From Deltaproteobacteria bacterium (GTDB lineage Bacteria > Desulfobacterota > Desulfobacteria > Desulfobacterales > ETH-SRB1), in the NCBI GenBank assembly GCA_030627405.1, contig DAOUSD010000149.1:1-5460 (forward strand): a stretch of DNA of 5,460 bases, in the 5' to 3' direction. The notes below the pieces were generated by a model. The model was not told where the DNA came from, did no database searches, and worked only from the letters and a program-made list of their open reading frames with translations. Positions 1 to 5,266 of the stretch are shown here, piece after piece. How positions within the stretch are numbered: position 1 is the first letter of the stretch; the number at the start of each line of letters is the position of its first letter. The position numbers were made by a program, and so were the translations under genes.

Positions 1-1
1 A

Positions 2-39
2 GTGGAAATTCTCCACACCCCCTAGTGGAATTTTTCCAC
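2..39. repeat. Two GTGGAA-type inverted repeats (iteron- or operator-like)
   Basis: Two short dyads lie side by side. The first has arms GTGGA (2-6) and TCCAC (12-16) around a 5-base centre. The second has arms GTGGAA (25-30) and TTCCAC (34-39) around a 3-base centre. Their starts are 23 bases apart, close to two helical turns. A third copy of the GTGGAATTTTT core begins at 92. Spaced dyads upstream of a gene for a replication-type winged-helix protein would fit binding sites (iterons or an autoregulatory operator) for that protein; this role is inference. More copies may lie before the window start. Confidence 0.55.
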
Positions 40-56
40 ACTAACAACAACAAGTA

Positions 57-127
57 TTAACAGTAACAAATATAACAACAACAACATTAGGGTGGAATTT
101 TTACCCTGCTGTTGCTGTTGCTGTTAA
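57..127. repeat. Large imperfect inverted repeat with CAACAA/TTGTTG-type arms
   Basis: A long hairpin can be drawn. The outer arms are 57-68 and 116-127 (TTAACAG then AACA against TGTT then CTGTTAA, with one T/G mismatch in 12). The inner arms are 76-93 and 103-120, with 15 of 18 positions complementary, ending in a perfect AGGGT/ACCCT stem (89-93, 103-107) over a 9-base A/T loop. The outer and inner right arms overlap, so they are alternative or shared pairings. The loop side includes a third GTGGAATTTTT motif (92-102). The arms are simple-sequence triplets (CAA and GTT/GCT), so slippage could have shaped them. Possible roles are an origin structure, a leader hairpin or a terminator of an upstream unit; none is proven. 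Confidence 0.6.
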
Positions 128-347
128 AATTTTTCAAATTTTTTTGTTAGAGCGTTGTAAAATGACCTCTTTTTTGCTCTTACTAAGTAGGGGAGGTAAT
201 TTTTTTAAATTATTTTCCTTCAATAGGTTGCTTTTTTACCCCCTTTTTGTATCTATATAAGTAGAGGGGGGAATACGCTATACGCTAGATGTAATCTTGC
301 AACCCGAAACCTGTAATTAAAAAACTACTCAATGAAAGGTAAAAACT
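128..347 (+). other. AT-rich leader of the replication-like gene
   Basis: No gene is visible in this stretch. It holds long T runs, a TAATTT/AAATTA dyad near 197-215, CCCCC (239-243) facing GGGGGG (266-271) across a 22-base A/T-rich loop, a tandem heptamer TACGCTA TACGCTA (274-287), and two similar purine patches, AAGTAGGGGAGG (185-196) and AAGTAGAGGGGGG (259-271). Together with the repeats at 2-127 it has the look of an origin or a regulated leader. I could not pick a promoter with well-spaced -35 and -10 boxes. The likely ribosome site for the next gene is GAAAGG, 8 bases before the ATG at 348. Confidence 0.4.
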
Positions 348-1088
348 ATGGAAAGAAAAATACCAGTTAATAAAACTAATTCTTACACTACTATCCAGGA
401 CTACTTCTTGGCTCAATGGGTAAGCACCATCGGCATTGGCCCAACTGTGCTCTATATTCAACTACTTAGTTACTGTCATAAAGGAAAGGACACCGCCTGG
501 CCTTCTATTAAGACTCTAAACAAGAGACTGGGTACTACCACCAAAACCTTAATCAGGTACCGCAATACTTTAATAAAATTCGGTTTAATTAAAAAAGTAG
601 TAAAACAAAGATCTACCTCCGGAGGATATGACCACAATCTTTATCAGATAGTCTTATTAGATAAAGAAAATGTTCTTCATCCTCCTGCAGAAAAATTACC
701 GGAAGAAAAAGAAGAAATCGTCTCCGGAATAGTGGAATCTCCTTGTTCTAATAAAAATAATCTCAAGAAAGTAATTGTAAATAATAGAAAATCTCTAAAG
801 ACAGAAAGGATAAAAGAAGAATTAGAAAAATTAAATCTGGATAAAAAATCAATTGATAAAATAATCTTAAATTATTCCTTAGAGGATATCGAGGAAAAAA
901 TAGACCTTCTCCAGATAAAGAGGAATGTAATAAATCCCGCCGGCTGGTTGGTTGCCTCCTTGAAAGCTAATTATCTTAATCCGGAATCATACAGAGGGGA
1001 AAATGATGAGGAAGAAAAAGACAGATTATACATGGACGAAGACCTAAAATGGATCGAACAGAATCTGGTTCAGAGATTTGAAATGTAA
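348..1088 (+). CDS. Winged-helix protein resembling plasmid/phage replication initiators
   Basis: This 246-residue soluble protein has two parts. Residues about 30-104 fit a winged-helix DNA-binding domain of the HTH_36 type. The stretch around WPSIKTLNKRLGTTTKTLIR (51-70) gives the helix-turn-helix, followed by a 'FGLIKKV' strand and a wing ending in YDHNLYQIVLL. Residues about 110-150 are a charged, low-complexity linker. Residues about 152-210 form a helical tail with NPAGWLVASLK (196-206), a motif known from Firmicute replication-initiator and DnaD-like proteins. No signal peptide or membrane segment is seen. The ATG at 348 has GAAAGG 8 bases upstream and no in-frame alternative close by. 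The upstream dyads and inverted repeats fit a protein that binds its own origin or promoter. An alternative is a chromosomal phage- or ICE-derived regulator. The family call is from motif recognition, so the replication role is probable, not shown. The gene is very AT-rich (about 20% G+C at 841-900, counted by eye). Confidence 0.75.
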   Translation: MERKIPVNKTNSYTTIQDYFLAQWVSTIGIGPTVLYIQLLSYCHKGKDTAWPSIKTLNKRLGTTTKTLIRYRNTLIKFGLIKKVVKQRSTSGGYDHNLYQIVLLDKENVLHPPAEKLPEEKEEIVSGIVESPCSNKNNLKKVIVNNRKSLKTERIKEELEKLNLDKKSIDKIILNYSLEDIEEKIDLLQIKRNVINPAGWLVASLKANYLNPESYRGENDEEEKDRLYMDEDLKWIEQNLVQRFEM

Positions 1089-1101
1089 TATAGAGCATAA
1101 A

Positions 1102-1138
1102 AGGGGTCAGATCTCAACAGGCTGACCCCTCTATTTTT
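1102..1138. terminator. Rho-independent terminator, probably bidirectional
   Basis: A perfect 9-bp stem AGGGGTCAG (1102-1110) / CTGACCCCT (1122-1130) closes an 11-base loop. On the + strand it is followed by CTATTTTTCT, and on the - strand by TTTTATG. It starts 14 bases after the + strand gene ends and lies about 75 bases beyond the katG stop, so it can end both converging transcripts. A second, weaker dyad (CCTCA/TGAGG, read on the - strand) lies just after the katG stop, near 1180-1200, and is not convincing alone. Confidence 0.9.
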
Positions 1139-1203
1139 CTTTCATTGTAACCATATGCATTCTGTTGTCTTTTATAAACCCTCAAAGTCATTTATGAGGC
1201 GAT

Positions 1204-3399
1204 TCAGGCAAGGTCGAACCGATCTGCATTTATCACCTTATTCCAGGCAGATACGAAATTATGCAAGAACTTATTCTGAGCATCTTCACATGCATAGACT
1301 TCTGCAATAGCCCGGAGTTGGGAGTTTGAACCGAAGATGAGATCAACACGGGTGCCGGTCCATTTGAGCTCACCAGTCGCACGATCACGACCCTCGAACA
1401 CGTCTTCGCCTTCATCTTTCGCCTTCCAAGTTGTACTCATATCAAGAAGATTCACGAAAAAGTCATTCGTGAGTGACTCCGGTCTCTTGGTAAAGACTCC
1501 GTGCTGGGAATGTCCGTAATTGGTATTTAAGACACGCATACCGCCAACGAGAACGGTCATTTCAGGAGCGGTCAATGTCAGAAGTTGTGCACGATCAAGC
1601 AACAGTTCTTCTGCTGATACCGAATATTTGGCTTTAAGATAGTTACGGAATCCGTCTGCAACTGGCTCGAGCACTTTGAATGACTGAACATCAGTCTGCT
1701 CCTGCGATGCATCAGTACGTCCGGGCGTGAAGGGAACAGTAACATCGTGACTGGCATTCTTTGCAGCTTGCTCTATACCCGCGCATCCACCCAGGACAAT
1801 TAAGTCGGCGAGTGACACCTTCTTCCCGCCGGACTGCGCGCTGTTGAACTCTTTTTGGATTCCCTCAAGGATCTGAAGCACAGTCTTCAGTTGGGTTGGT
1901 TGGTTGACTTCCCAATCTTTCTGTGGTGCAAGACGTATTCGTGCTCCATTCGCCCCACCACGCATATCGGAACCGCGGAACGTTGATGCTGAAGCCCAAG
2001 CCGTTGAGACCAGCTGGGAGACAGACAAGCCAGAAGAAATGATCTTGCCTTTAAGGTCTGCGATATCCTGCTCGTTAATCAATTCATAATCGACTTGGGG
2101 CACCGGGTCCTGCCAGATCAATTCTTCTTTGGGAACCTCGGCACCGAGATAGCGCGAGCGAGGACCCATATCACGATGAGTCAGCTTGAACCACGCGCGA
2201 GCGAAGGCATCCGCGAATCCCTCCGGGTTCTGTAGGTAGCGCCGCGCGATCGGCTCGTATTTCGGGTCGTAGCGAAGGGAGAGGTCCGCCGTGGTCATCA
2301 TCGGCCGGTGTTTCTTCGACGGGTCGTGAGCATCAACCACCATGTCCTCTTCGGCCACATCCTTGGCCAACCACTGATGCGCGCCTGCCGGGCTCTTGAC
2401 CAGCTCCCAATCGTATTTGAACAGCACCTTGAGATAACCCATGTCCCATTTGATCGGATTCGGTTTCCAGGCGCCCTCTATGCCGCTGCTGATCGTATCG
2501 CCGCCTTTACCGCTAACAAAGCTGCTCTTCCAGCCGAGGCCTTGCTCTTCGATAGGAGCGGCCTCAGGTTCCGGGCCCACATGGGAAGCGGGGCCGGCAC
2601 CATGGCATTTGCCAAAGGTGTGACCGCCTGCGACAAGAGCGACAGTTTCTTCGTCATTCATGGCCATACGTGCAAAGGTCTCTCGAACGTCCCGACCGGA
2701 GGCAACCGGATTCGGGTTACCGTTCGGCCCTTCCGGGTTCACATAGATTAAGCCCATCTGGACGGCGGCGAGGGGATTTTCAAGTTCCCGGTCACCAGAA
2801 TAGCGTTTGTCTCCAAGCCACTCGCTTTCAGAACCCCAGTAAACGTCCTCTTCCGGCTCCCAGACATCCTCGCGCCCACCAGCGAAACCGAAGGTCTTTA
2901 ATCCCATAGACTCTAAGGCGCAGTTACCAGTAAGGATCATAAGGTCAGCCCAGGAAATCTTCTTGCCATATTTCTGTTTAATTGGCCAGAGCAAACGGCG
3001 TGCTTTGTCGAGATTAACGTTGTCTGGCCAGCTGTTGAGTGGAGACAAGCGTTGAGAGCCAGATCCCGCGCCTCCGCGGCCGTCACTTATTCGATAGGTA
3101 CCTGCGCTATGCCACGCCATCCGGATAAAGAGTGGTCCATAGTGACCGTAATCAGCAGGCCACCAATCCTGCGAGTCATTCATTAACGCATAAAGGTCCT
3201 TCTTTAGAGCCTCGAGGTCGAGTTTTTTGAATTCTTCAGCATAGTTGAACGACTCGCCCATCGGATTGCTCAGGTGTGAGTGCTGATGAAGGATCTTGAG
3301 GTTTAACTGATTTGGCCACCAGTCTTTGTTCGAAGTGCCACCGCCTGCAGTGTCATTTCCAGTCCTGCCCGTTACCGGACATTTGCTTTTTGCCTTCAT
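1204..3399 (-). CDS. katG: Catalase-peroxidase KatG
   Basis: This 731-residue bifunctional haem enzyme removes hydrogen peroxide by catalase and peroxidase activity, and is usually cytoplasmic. The length is normal for the family, and the start CPVTG...DWWPNQLNLKIL is typical. The N-terminal catalytic domain (about 50-420) keeps the distal triad R93, W96, H97 (in FIRMAWHSAGTYR), the proximal haem ligand H260 (GGHTFGK) with W311 and D372, and the three residues of the Trp-Tyr-Met cross-link needed for catalase activity: W96, Y219 and M245. R409 (HRDMGP) is probably the mobile arginine. The C-terminal half (about 440-731) is the family's duplicated, haem-less peroxidase-like domain. No frameshift is visible, so the gene looks functional. 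The ATG has AAGGAGG 7 bases upstream. A truncated Fur/PerR remnant ends 23 bases before the start, suggesting an ancestral regulator-katG operon. The gene is much richer in GC than its flanks, with the highest part around 2100-2520. Confidence 0.97.
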   Translation of the reverse strand: MKAKSKCPVTGRTGNDTAGGGTSNKDWWPNQLNLKILHQHSHLSNPMGESFNYAEEFKKLDLEALKKDLYALMNDSQDWWPADYGHYGPLFIRMAWHSAGTYRISDGRGGAGSGSQRLSPLNSWPDNVNLDKARRLLWPIKQKYGKKISWADLMILTGNCALESMGLKTFGFAGGREDVWEPEEDVYWGSESEWLGDKRYSGDRELENPLAAVQMGLIYVNPEGPNGNPNPVASGRDVRETFARMAMNDEETVALVAGGHTFGKCHGAGPASHVGPEPEAAPIEEQGLGWKSSFVSGKGGDTISSGIEGAWKPNPIKWDMGYLKVLFKYDWELVKSPAGAHQWLAKDVAEEDMVVDAHDPSKKHRPMMTTADLSLRYDPKYEPIARRYLQNPEGFADAFARAWFKLTHRDMGPRSRYLGAEVPKEELIWQDPVPQVDYELINEQDIADLKGKIISSGLSVSQLVSTAWASASTFRGSDMRGGANGARIRLAPQKDWEVNQPTQLKTVLQILEGIQKEFNSAQSGGKKVSLADLIVLGGCAGIEQAAKNASHDVTVPFTPGRTDASQEQTDVQSFKVLEPVADGFRNYLKAKYSVSAEELLLDRAQLLTLTAPEMTVLVGGMRVLNTNYGHSQHGVFTKRPESLTNDFFVNLLDMSTTWKAKDEGEDVFEGRDRATGELKWTGTRVDLIFGSNSQLRAIAEVYACEDAQNKFLHNFVSAWNKVINADRFDLA

Positions 3400-3404
3400 G
3401 ATAT

Positions 3405-3413
3405 TTCCTCCTT
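3405..3413 (-). promoter_or_regulatory. Ribosome binding site of katG
   Basis: On the - strand AAGGAGGAA lies 5-7 bases before the katG ATG, a near-perfect Shine-Dalgarno. It fixes the start at 3399. No clear promoter is visible between katG and the regulator remnant. The best -35-like match (TTGACA, on the - strand near 3486-3491) has no good -10 box at normal spacing. Confidence 0.85.
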
Positions 3414-3422
3414 TTAATCCTT

Positions 3423-3567
3423 TTAATCATTGTTATTTATATTTGAAAGGCACTTTAGACATATGCCTTTGAAATATACGTTCTTGTCAATAATTTTAAA
3501 ACCGGGAATTGAAGTCTATACTAAAATGAAATATTTTTTCACAACTTTCGCACTTAAAGTGTCCGCA
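3423..3567 (-). pseudogene. Truncated Fur/PerR-family regulator, C-terminal zinc site only
   Basis: Reading the - strand from 3567 gives CGHFKCESCEKIFHFSIDF, which lines up with the Fur/PerR segment 'H-x-x-x-C-x-x-C-G-K-I'. At about 3503-3510 the frame shifts by one. It then continues PGFKIIDKNVYFKGICLKCL...NNND and stops at TAA (3425-3423), matching the family ending 'GFK...LEIYGVCPEC'. Both CxxC pairs of the structural zinc site survive. The N-terminal DNA-binding winged helix and the metal-sensing residues are absent (about 48 of roughly 140 codons remain). The 5' end abuts a GC-rich CCGTCCCC repeat, and a stop lies upstream in the same frame. Fur-family regulators sit directly upstream of katG in other bacteria (furA-katG of mycobacteria is the known case). 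The remnant cannot bind DNA as a normal regulator. PerR is favoured over Fur only from the katG context. Confidence 0.82.
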
Positions 3568-3574
3568 GGGGACG

Positions 3575-3584
3575 GGGGACGGTT
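3575..3584 (+). repeat. GGGGACGGTT repeat, left inverted copy
   Basis: GGGGACGGTT sits in a GC-rich patch (GGGGACGGGGGACGG, 3569-3583) inside AT-rich DNA, followed by ATTTGACACAC. Its exact inverse, AACCGTCCCC, is at 3987-3996. The patch touches the broken end of the Fur/PerR remnant. Short GGGGACGG/TGTCA repeats of this look are scattered in many bacterial genomes, sometimes near REP-associated (Y1) transposases. I see no such transposase here, so the link is inference. Confidence 0.6.
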
Positions 3585-3986
3585 ATTTGACACACTTCAA
3601 GAATATATATTTACCTTATTGAATCGCCACCAGTGTTACAAAGAATTGGTCTTCTTTATTTTTTATCACCTTACTTAATATTAATACAACAAAAGATTGA
3701 TAAAATCCTTCTTTTTTTAAAAATAGTTAGGAGATGCAAAATTTAAGAAAATATAGTTTATCTGTCTGTTAGTCGCTCGGCCAAATATTTAGGTTACGGG
3801 TTGCAAGCAAAAGGAAATGCTGATACTTTGGTTTTATTTTACAAATAATCTTTTTTCGTTTGAAATTAGGCAGAAAATAAGGTAAAAAATTAAAGGAGAA
3901 GAGAAAATGAGAAGACGTTGAGAACCTGGATTTATCAGCCCTTTATAAAAAAGTTAGAAAAAGTTATCGAATTATTAAGCATTAAC
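3585..3986. other. Gene-free AT-rich stretch between inverted GGGGACGG repeats
   Basis: About 400 bases of very AT-rich DNA (roughly 18% G+C at 3661-3720, counted by eye) have no convincing gene on either strand. Two fragments resemble gene starts. AGGAG directly abuts ATG at 3734, giving a 12-codon frame that is spaced too tightly to be real. A well-spaced AAAGGAG precedes ATG at 3907, but the frame is MRRR then stop. A shift of one base after that ATG opens a 24-codon frame (EDVENLDLSALYKK...) ending at 3985, next to the right repeat. This could be the decayed tail of a small gene or chance. No transposase motif and no missing part of the Fur/PerR gene was found here. Confidence 0.5.
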
Positions 3987-3996
3987 AACCGTCCCC
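3987..3996 (-). repeat. GGGGACGGTT repeat, right inverted copy
   Basis: AACCGTCCCC is the exact inverse of the copy at 3575-3584 and is followed by TTGACATC. It lies 10 bases before the TATGCGAT repeat that marks the edge of the VOC cassette-like unit. The pair could be the ends of a small non-autonomous element, or two independent repeat insertions. Confidence 0.6.
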
Positions 3997-4005
3997 TTGA
4001 CATCT

Positions 4006-4022
4006 TATGCGATTTTACCTAA
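4006..4022 (-). repeat. Cassette-edge direct repeat, distal copy (TTAGGT core)
   Basis: The + strand reads TATGCGATTTTACCTAA, so the - strand reads TTAGGTAAAATCGCATA. It matches the copy at 4527-4546 (TTAGGC...CGCCATA) apart from a few short gaps and two substitutions. The two copies lie in the same orientation on either side of the VOC gene. ATTAGGT differs by one base from the integron core-site pattern GTTRRRY. Confidence 0.55.
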
Positions 4023-4026
4023 TGTT

Positions 4027-4102
4027 TTCGGATATGAGACGTTTTCTCGAGCATAGCGAGGACATTAAGCCCTGGGGCAGCTCGTATCTGATGTTATCCG
4101 AA
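4027..4102 (-). repeat. Imperfect palindrome after the VOC gene, attC-like
   Basis: The outer arms are TTCGGATA (4027-4034) and TATCCGAA (4095-4102), a perfect 8-bp pair. Nested inside are CGAGC (4048-4052) and GCTCG (4080-4084), with unequal spacers between the two stems. A local CTCG/CGAG hairpin (4046-4060) is an alternative. The structure starts 14 bases beyond the VOC stop codon and is followed on the - strand by an ATTAGGT core. One gene followed by an imperfect, interrupted palindrome and a core-like site is the layout of an integron gene cassette with its attC site. No clean RYYYAAC site is visible at the other end, so the match is partial. Confidence 0.5.
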
Positions 4103-4116
4103 GTATTACCCCCCCC

Positions 4117-4506
4117 TCAAGCTGTTATTTCTACTCGATTTCCATCTGAATCAAGCACACAGCTTTCAAAATACCCATCGCCTGTTGTTTGCGGCTCGCT
4201 TACAATTGTATATTTATCAGATCGTAGCTTTTTAGTAATTTTAACCACATTTTCTTTACTACCAACTGATATAGCAATGTGGATAATTCCTTCATATTGT
4301 ATCTTTGGATCATTTAAATTGTTAGGTATTGATGGCATTTGCATTAATTCAAGACGAGCGCTGTTATCAAAAGATAAAAAGTATGACTCAAAATTATTTG
4401 ACTCATTACGATATTTATTACCTGCTATGCAGTTAAAATATTTAGTATAGAATCTTTTTAAACGCTCTAGATCCCCTGTCCAGATAGCAACATGTTCAAT
4501 TCTCAT
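4117..4506 (-). CDS. VOC-family (glyoxalase/bleomycin-resistance fold) protein
   Basis: This complete 129-residue soluble protein has the two beta-alpha-beta-beta-beta halves of the vicinal oxygen chelate fold. The first half opens with MRIEHVAIWTGDLERLKRFY; the second opens with YEGIIHIAISVGSKENV. The four usual metal positions are all filled: H5, E53 (RLELM), H76 (IIHIA) and E126 (RVEIT). The end ...VLDSDGNRVEIT is typical. A divalent-metal lyase, isomerase or dioxygenase, or a drug-binding protein, is possible; the substrate cannot be read from sequence. The ATG at 4506 follows GAGGGG with 6 bases between. The stop is followed by eight Gs on the - strand. The gene lies between two direct repeats and is followed by a palindrome, so it was probably acquired as a small mobile unit. 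Confidence 0.88.
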   Translation of the reverse strand: MRIEHVAIWTGDLERLKRFYTKYFNCIAGNKYRNESNNFESYFLSFDNSARLELMQMPSIPNNLNDPKIQYEGIIHIAISVGSKENVVKITKKLRSDKYTIVSEPQTTGDGYFESCVLDSDGNRVEITA

Positions 4507-4526
4507 AACTTACCCCTCGTATAATA

Positions 4527-4546
4527 TATGGCGATATTTCGCCTAA
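4527..4546 (-). repeat. Cassette-edge direct repeat, proximal copy (GTTAGGC core)
   Basis: On the - strand this reads TTAGGCGAAATATCGCCATA, preceded by G to give GTTAGGC, a perfect match to the integron core pattern GTTRRRY. It contains a small perfect hairpin GGCGA-TATT-TCGCC (4530-4543). The copy at 4006-4022 is its partner across the VOC gene. The TAG that ends the MDR fragment lies inside this repeat. Confidence 0.55.
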
Positions 4547-4644
4547 CGGTCCGCGGGTACCCGGGTCTTGGAAGTAGGTTTGGCTACCTCTTCGAGCTGA
4601 AGACCATCCGGTGATCCGTATTTTGTCCATACAATTGCTTTCAT
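4543..4644 (-). pseudogene. N-terminal fragment of an MDR zinc-type alcohol dehydrogenase/quinone oxidoreductase
   Basis: On the - strand, ATG at 4644 opens MKAIVWTKYGSPDGLQLEEV followed by AKPTSKT. This is the standard first strand and turn of medium-chain dehydrogenase/reductase (MDR) proteins, where 'P..EVL(I/V)KV' should follow. Instead the frame runs RVPADR and stops at TAG (4545-4543). About 27 authentic codons of a roughly 320-340 codon gene remain. GGAGAG lies 5 bases before the ATG, so the start region is intact. The break falls about 20 bases from the GTTAGGC core, consistent with insertion or deletion at the cassette edge. A longer frame on the same strand (4496-4717) overlaps this region and is a shadow. 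It is not the N-terminus of the MDR gene at the right end, because it lies downstream of that gene's C-terminus. Confidence 0.8.
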
Positions 4645-4706
4645 GTGTTCTCTCCGAGATTGCTTTGATTTGCTCATTCTCAATATAGTTCACTAAAATA
4701 AAGTTT

Positions 4707-4730
4707 GTGAAACCCAACGTCTTGTTTCAC
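4707..4730 (-). terminator. Hairpin at the end of the flavodoxin gene, weak terminator candidate
   Basis: A perfect 7-bp stem GTGAAAC (4707-4713) / GTTTCAC (4724-4730) with a 10-base loop overlaps the flavodoxin stop codon. On the - strand it is followed by AAACTTTATTTT, which is T-rich but not a clean T run. It may attenuate readthrough into the MDR fragment or protect the 3' end. Confidence 0.35.
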
Positions 4731-5215
4731 TTCTTTTGCAGGTTCCGCTTCAGGTTCTGAGCAAACTCTTCCGCATCTTTGAGGTCTAGAGCGTTAGGTC
4801 TACCCTTGTTCATTCCCCCAAATAATTTAAGGAAACTATTTGTGTTAAAACCTTTACAACTAAATTCATCAACAATCAAGTAACCTTTGGATTGCAGTTT
4901 TTCTCTAAGCGTCGAGTGATCTTTGGCAACTTTGGCTTTTCCCATAATTGCACTGGTTGAGAAAATGAATGCGTTCCTGTTGGTGACTTGTGGTAGTTTA
5001 TCGGCAAGGTCAAGCAGAACTTTATGGTGTTTTGCACTATCTATCCCTGAGCCGAAGCCTATTAGGCTATACTCTTGAAGCTTTTCTGGATTTATTTGCT
5101 GCGGCGTTTTTATTTGTGCATCAAGAACTTTTGCAAAGACGTTAGCGATTTTTTCAGTATTATTGTGATGGTATGAATACAAAATCAATAGAGATTTCAT
5201 TACTATATTTTCCAT
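4727..5215 (-). CDS. Flavodoxin-family protein
   Basis: This 162-residue soluble flavodoxin-like protein probably binds FMN and carries electrons between redox enzymes. After a first strand KSLLILYSY, the loop YHHNNTEKIA (15-24) is the phosphate-binding turn. LIGFGSGID (51-59) and AFIFSTSAI (82-90) match the second and third flavin-contacting strand ends. The tail CKGFNTN (120-126) and GGMNKGRPNALDLKDAEEFA (133-152) are typical of a short flavodoxin subfamily common in anaerobes. The ATG at 5215 is preferred: AAAAGGTG ends 6 bases before it. A GTG nine bases earlier lies inside that ribosome site, and a later ATG (5200) has only a poor site. The gene starts about 50 bases after the MDR gene upstream on the same strand, so the two are probably co-transcribed. 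The electron partner is unknown. Confidence 0.88.
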   Translation of the reverse strand: MENIVMKSLLILYSYHHNNTEKIANVFAKVLDAQIKTPQQINPEKLQEYSLIGFGSGIDSAKHHKVLLDLADKLPQVTNRNAFIFSTSAIMGKAKVAKDHSTLREKLQSKGYLIVDEFSCKGFNTNSFLKLFGGMNKGRPNALDLKDAEEFAQNLKRNLQKK

Positions 5216-5266
5216 TTTTTTCACCTTTTCTTTTTATTATTTAAATTGTCCTGTACAGTTACCTTG

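Noticed and set aside
1..127. CRISPR array
   Set aside because: The repeats are short dyads of unequal spacing with no equal-length spacers and no cas gene.
2308..2751. 147-codon + strand open frame inside katG, with several other frames antisense to katG
   Set aside because: These are long frames produced by the high GC of katG; katG is complete and unmistakable.
3446..3470. AAAGGCA/TGCCTTT inverted repeat in the katG leader, considered as an operator or hairpin
   Set aside because: It coincides with the codons of the second CxxC zinc motif of the Fur/PerR remnant (KGICLKCL), so it is probably a by-product of coding sequence.
3486..3500. Partial PerR-box-like match (about 10 of 14 positions) before katG
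   Set aside because: It lies inside codons of the regulator remnant in AT-rich DNA, where such a match is expected by chance, and no promoter with proper spacing goes with it.
3430..3678. 82-codon + strand open frame upstream of katG
   Set aside because: It is the antisense shadow of the Fur/PerR remnant followed by the GGGGACGG patch, has no good ribosome site, and its product resembles nothing.
4109..4116. Run of eight Cs (Gs on the coding strand), considered as a phase-variation tract
   Set aside because: It lies just after the VOC stop codon, so length changes would not alter the protein.
4007..4450. 147-codon + strand open frame
   Set aside because: It runs antisense over the palindrome and the VOC gene; the VOC protein on the - strand has full family motifs.
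4559..4640. Hairpin-rich segment upstream of the VOC gene, considered as a second attC site
   Set aside because: Most of it is the coding sequence of the MDR fragment; the pairing (GGTCTT/AAGACC and GGTAG/CTAC) falls in ordinary codons. Only the GTTAGGC edge is kept as a cassette feature.
4496..4717. 73-codon - strand open frame between flavodoxin and VOC genes
   Set aside because: The same DNA in another frame encodes a clear MDR N-terminus with its own ribosome site, so this frame is a shadow.
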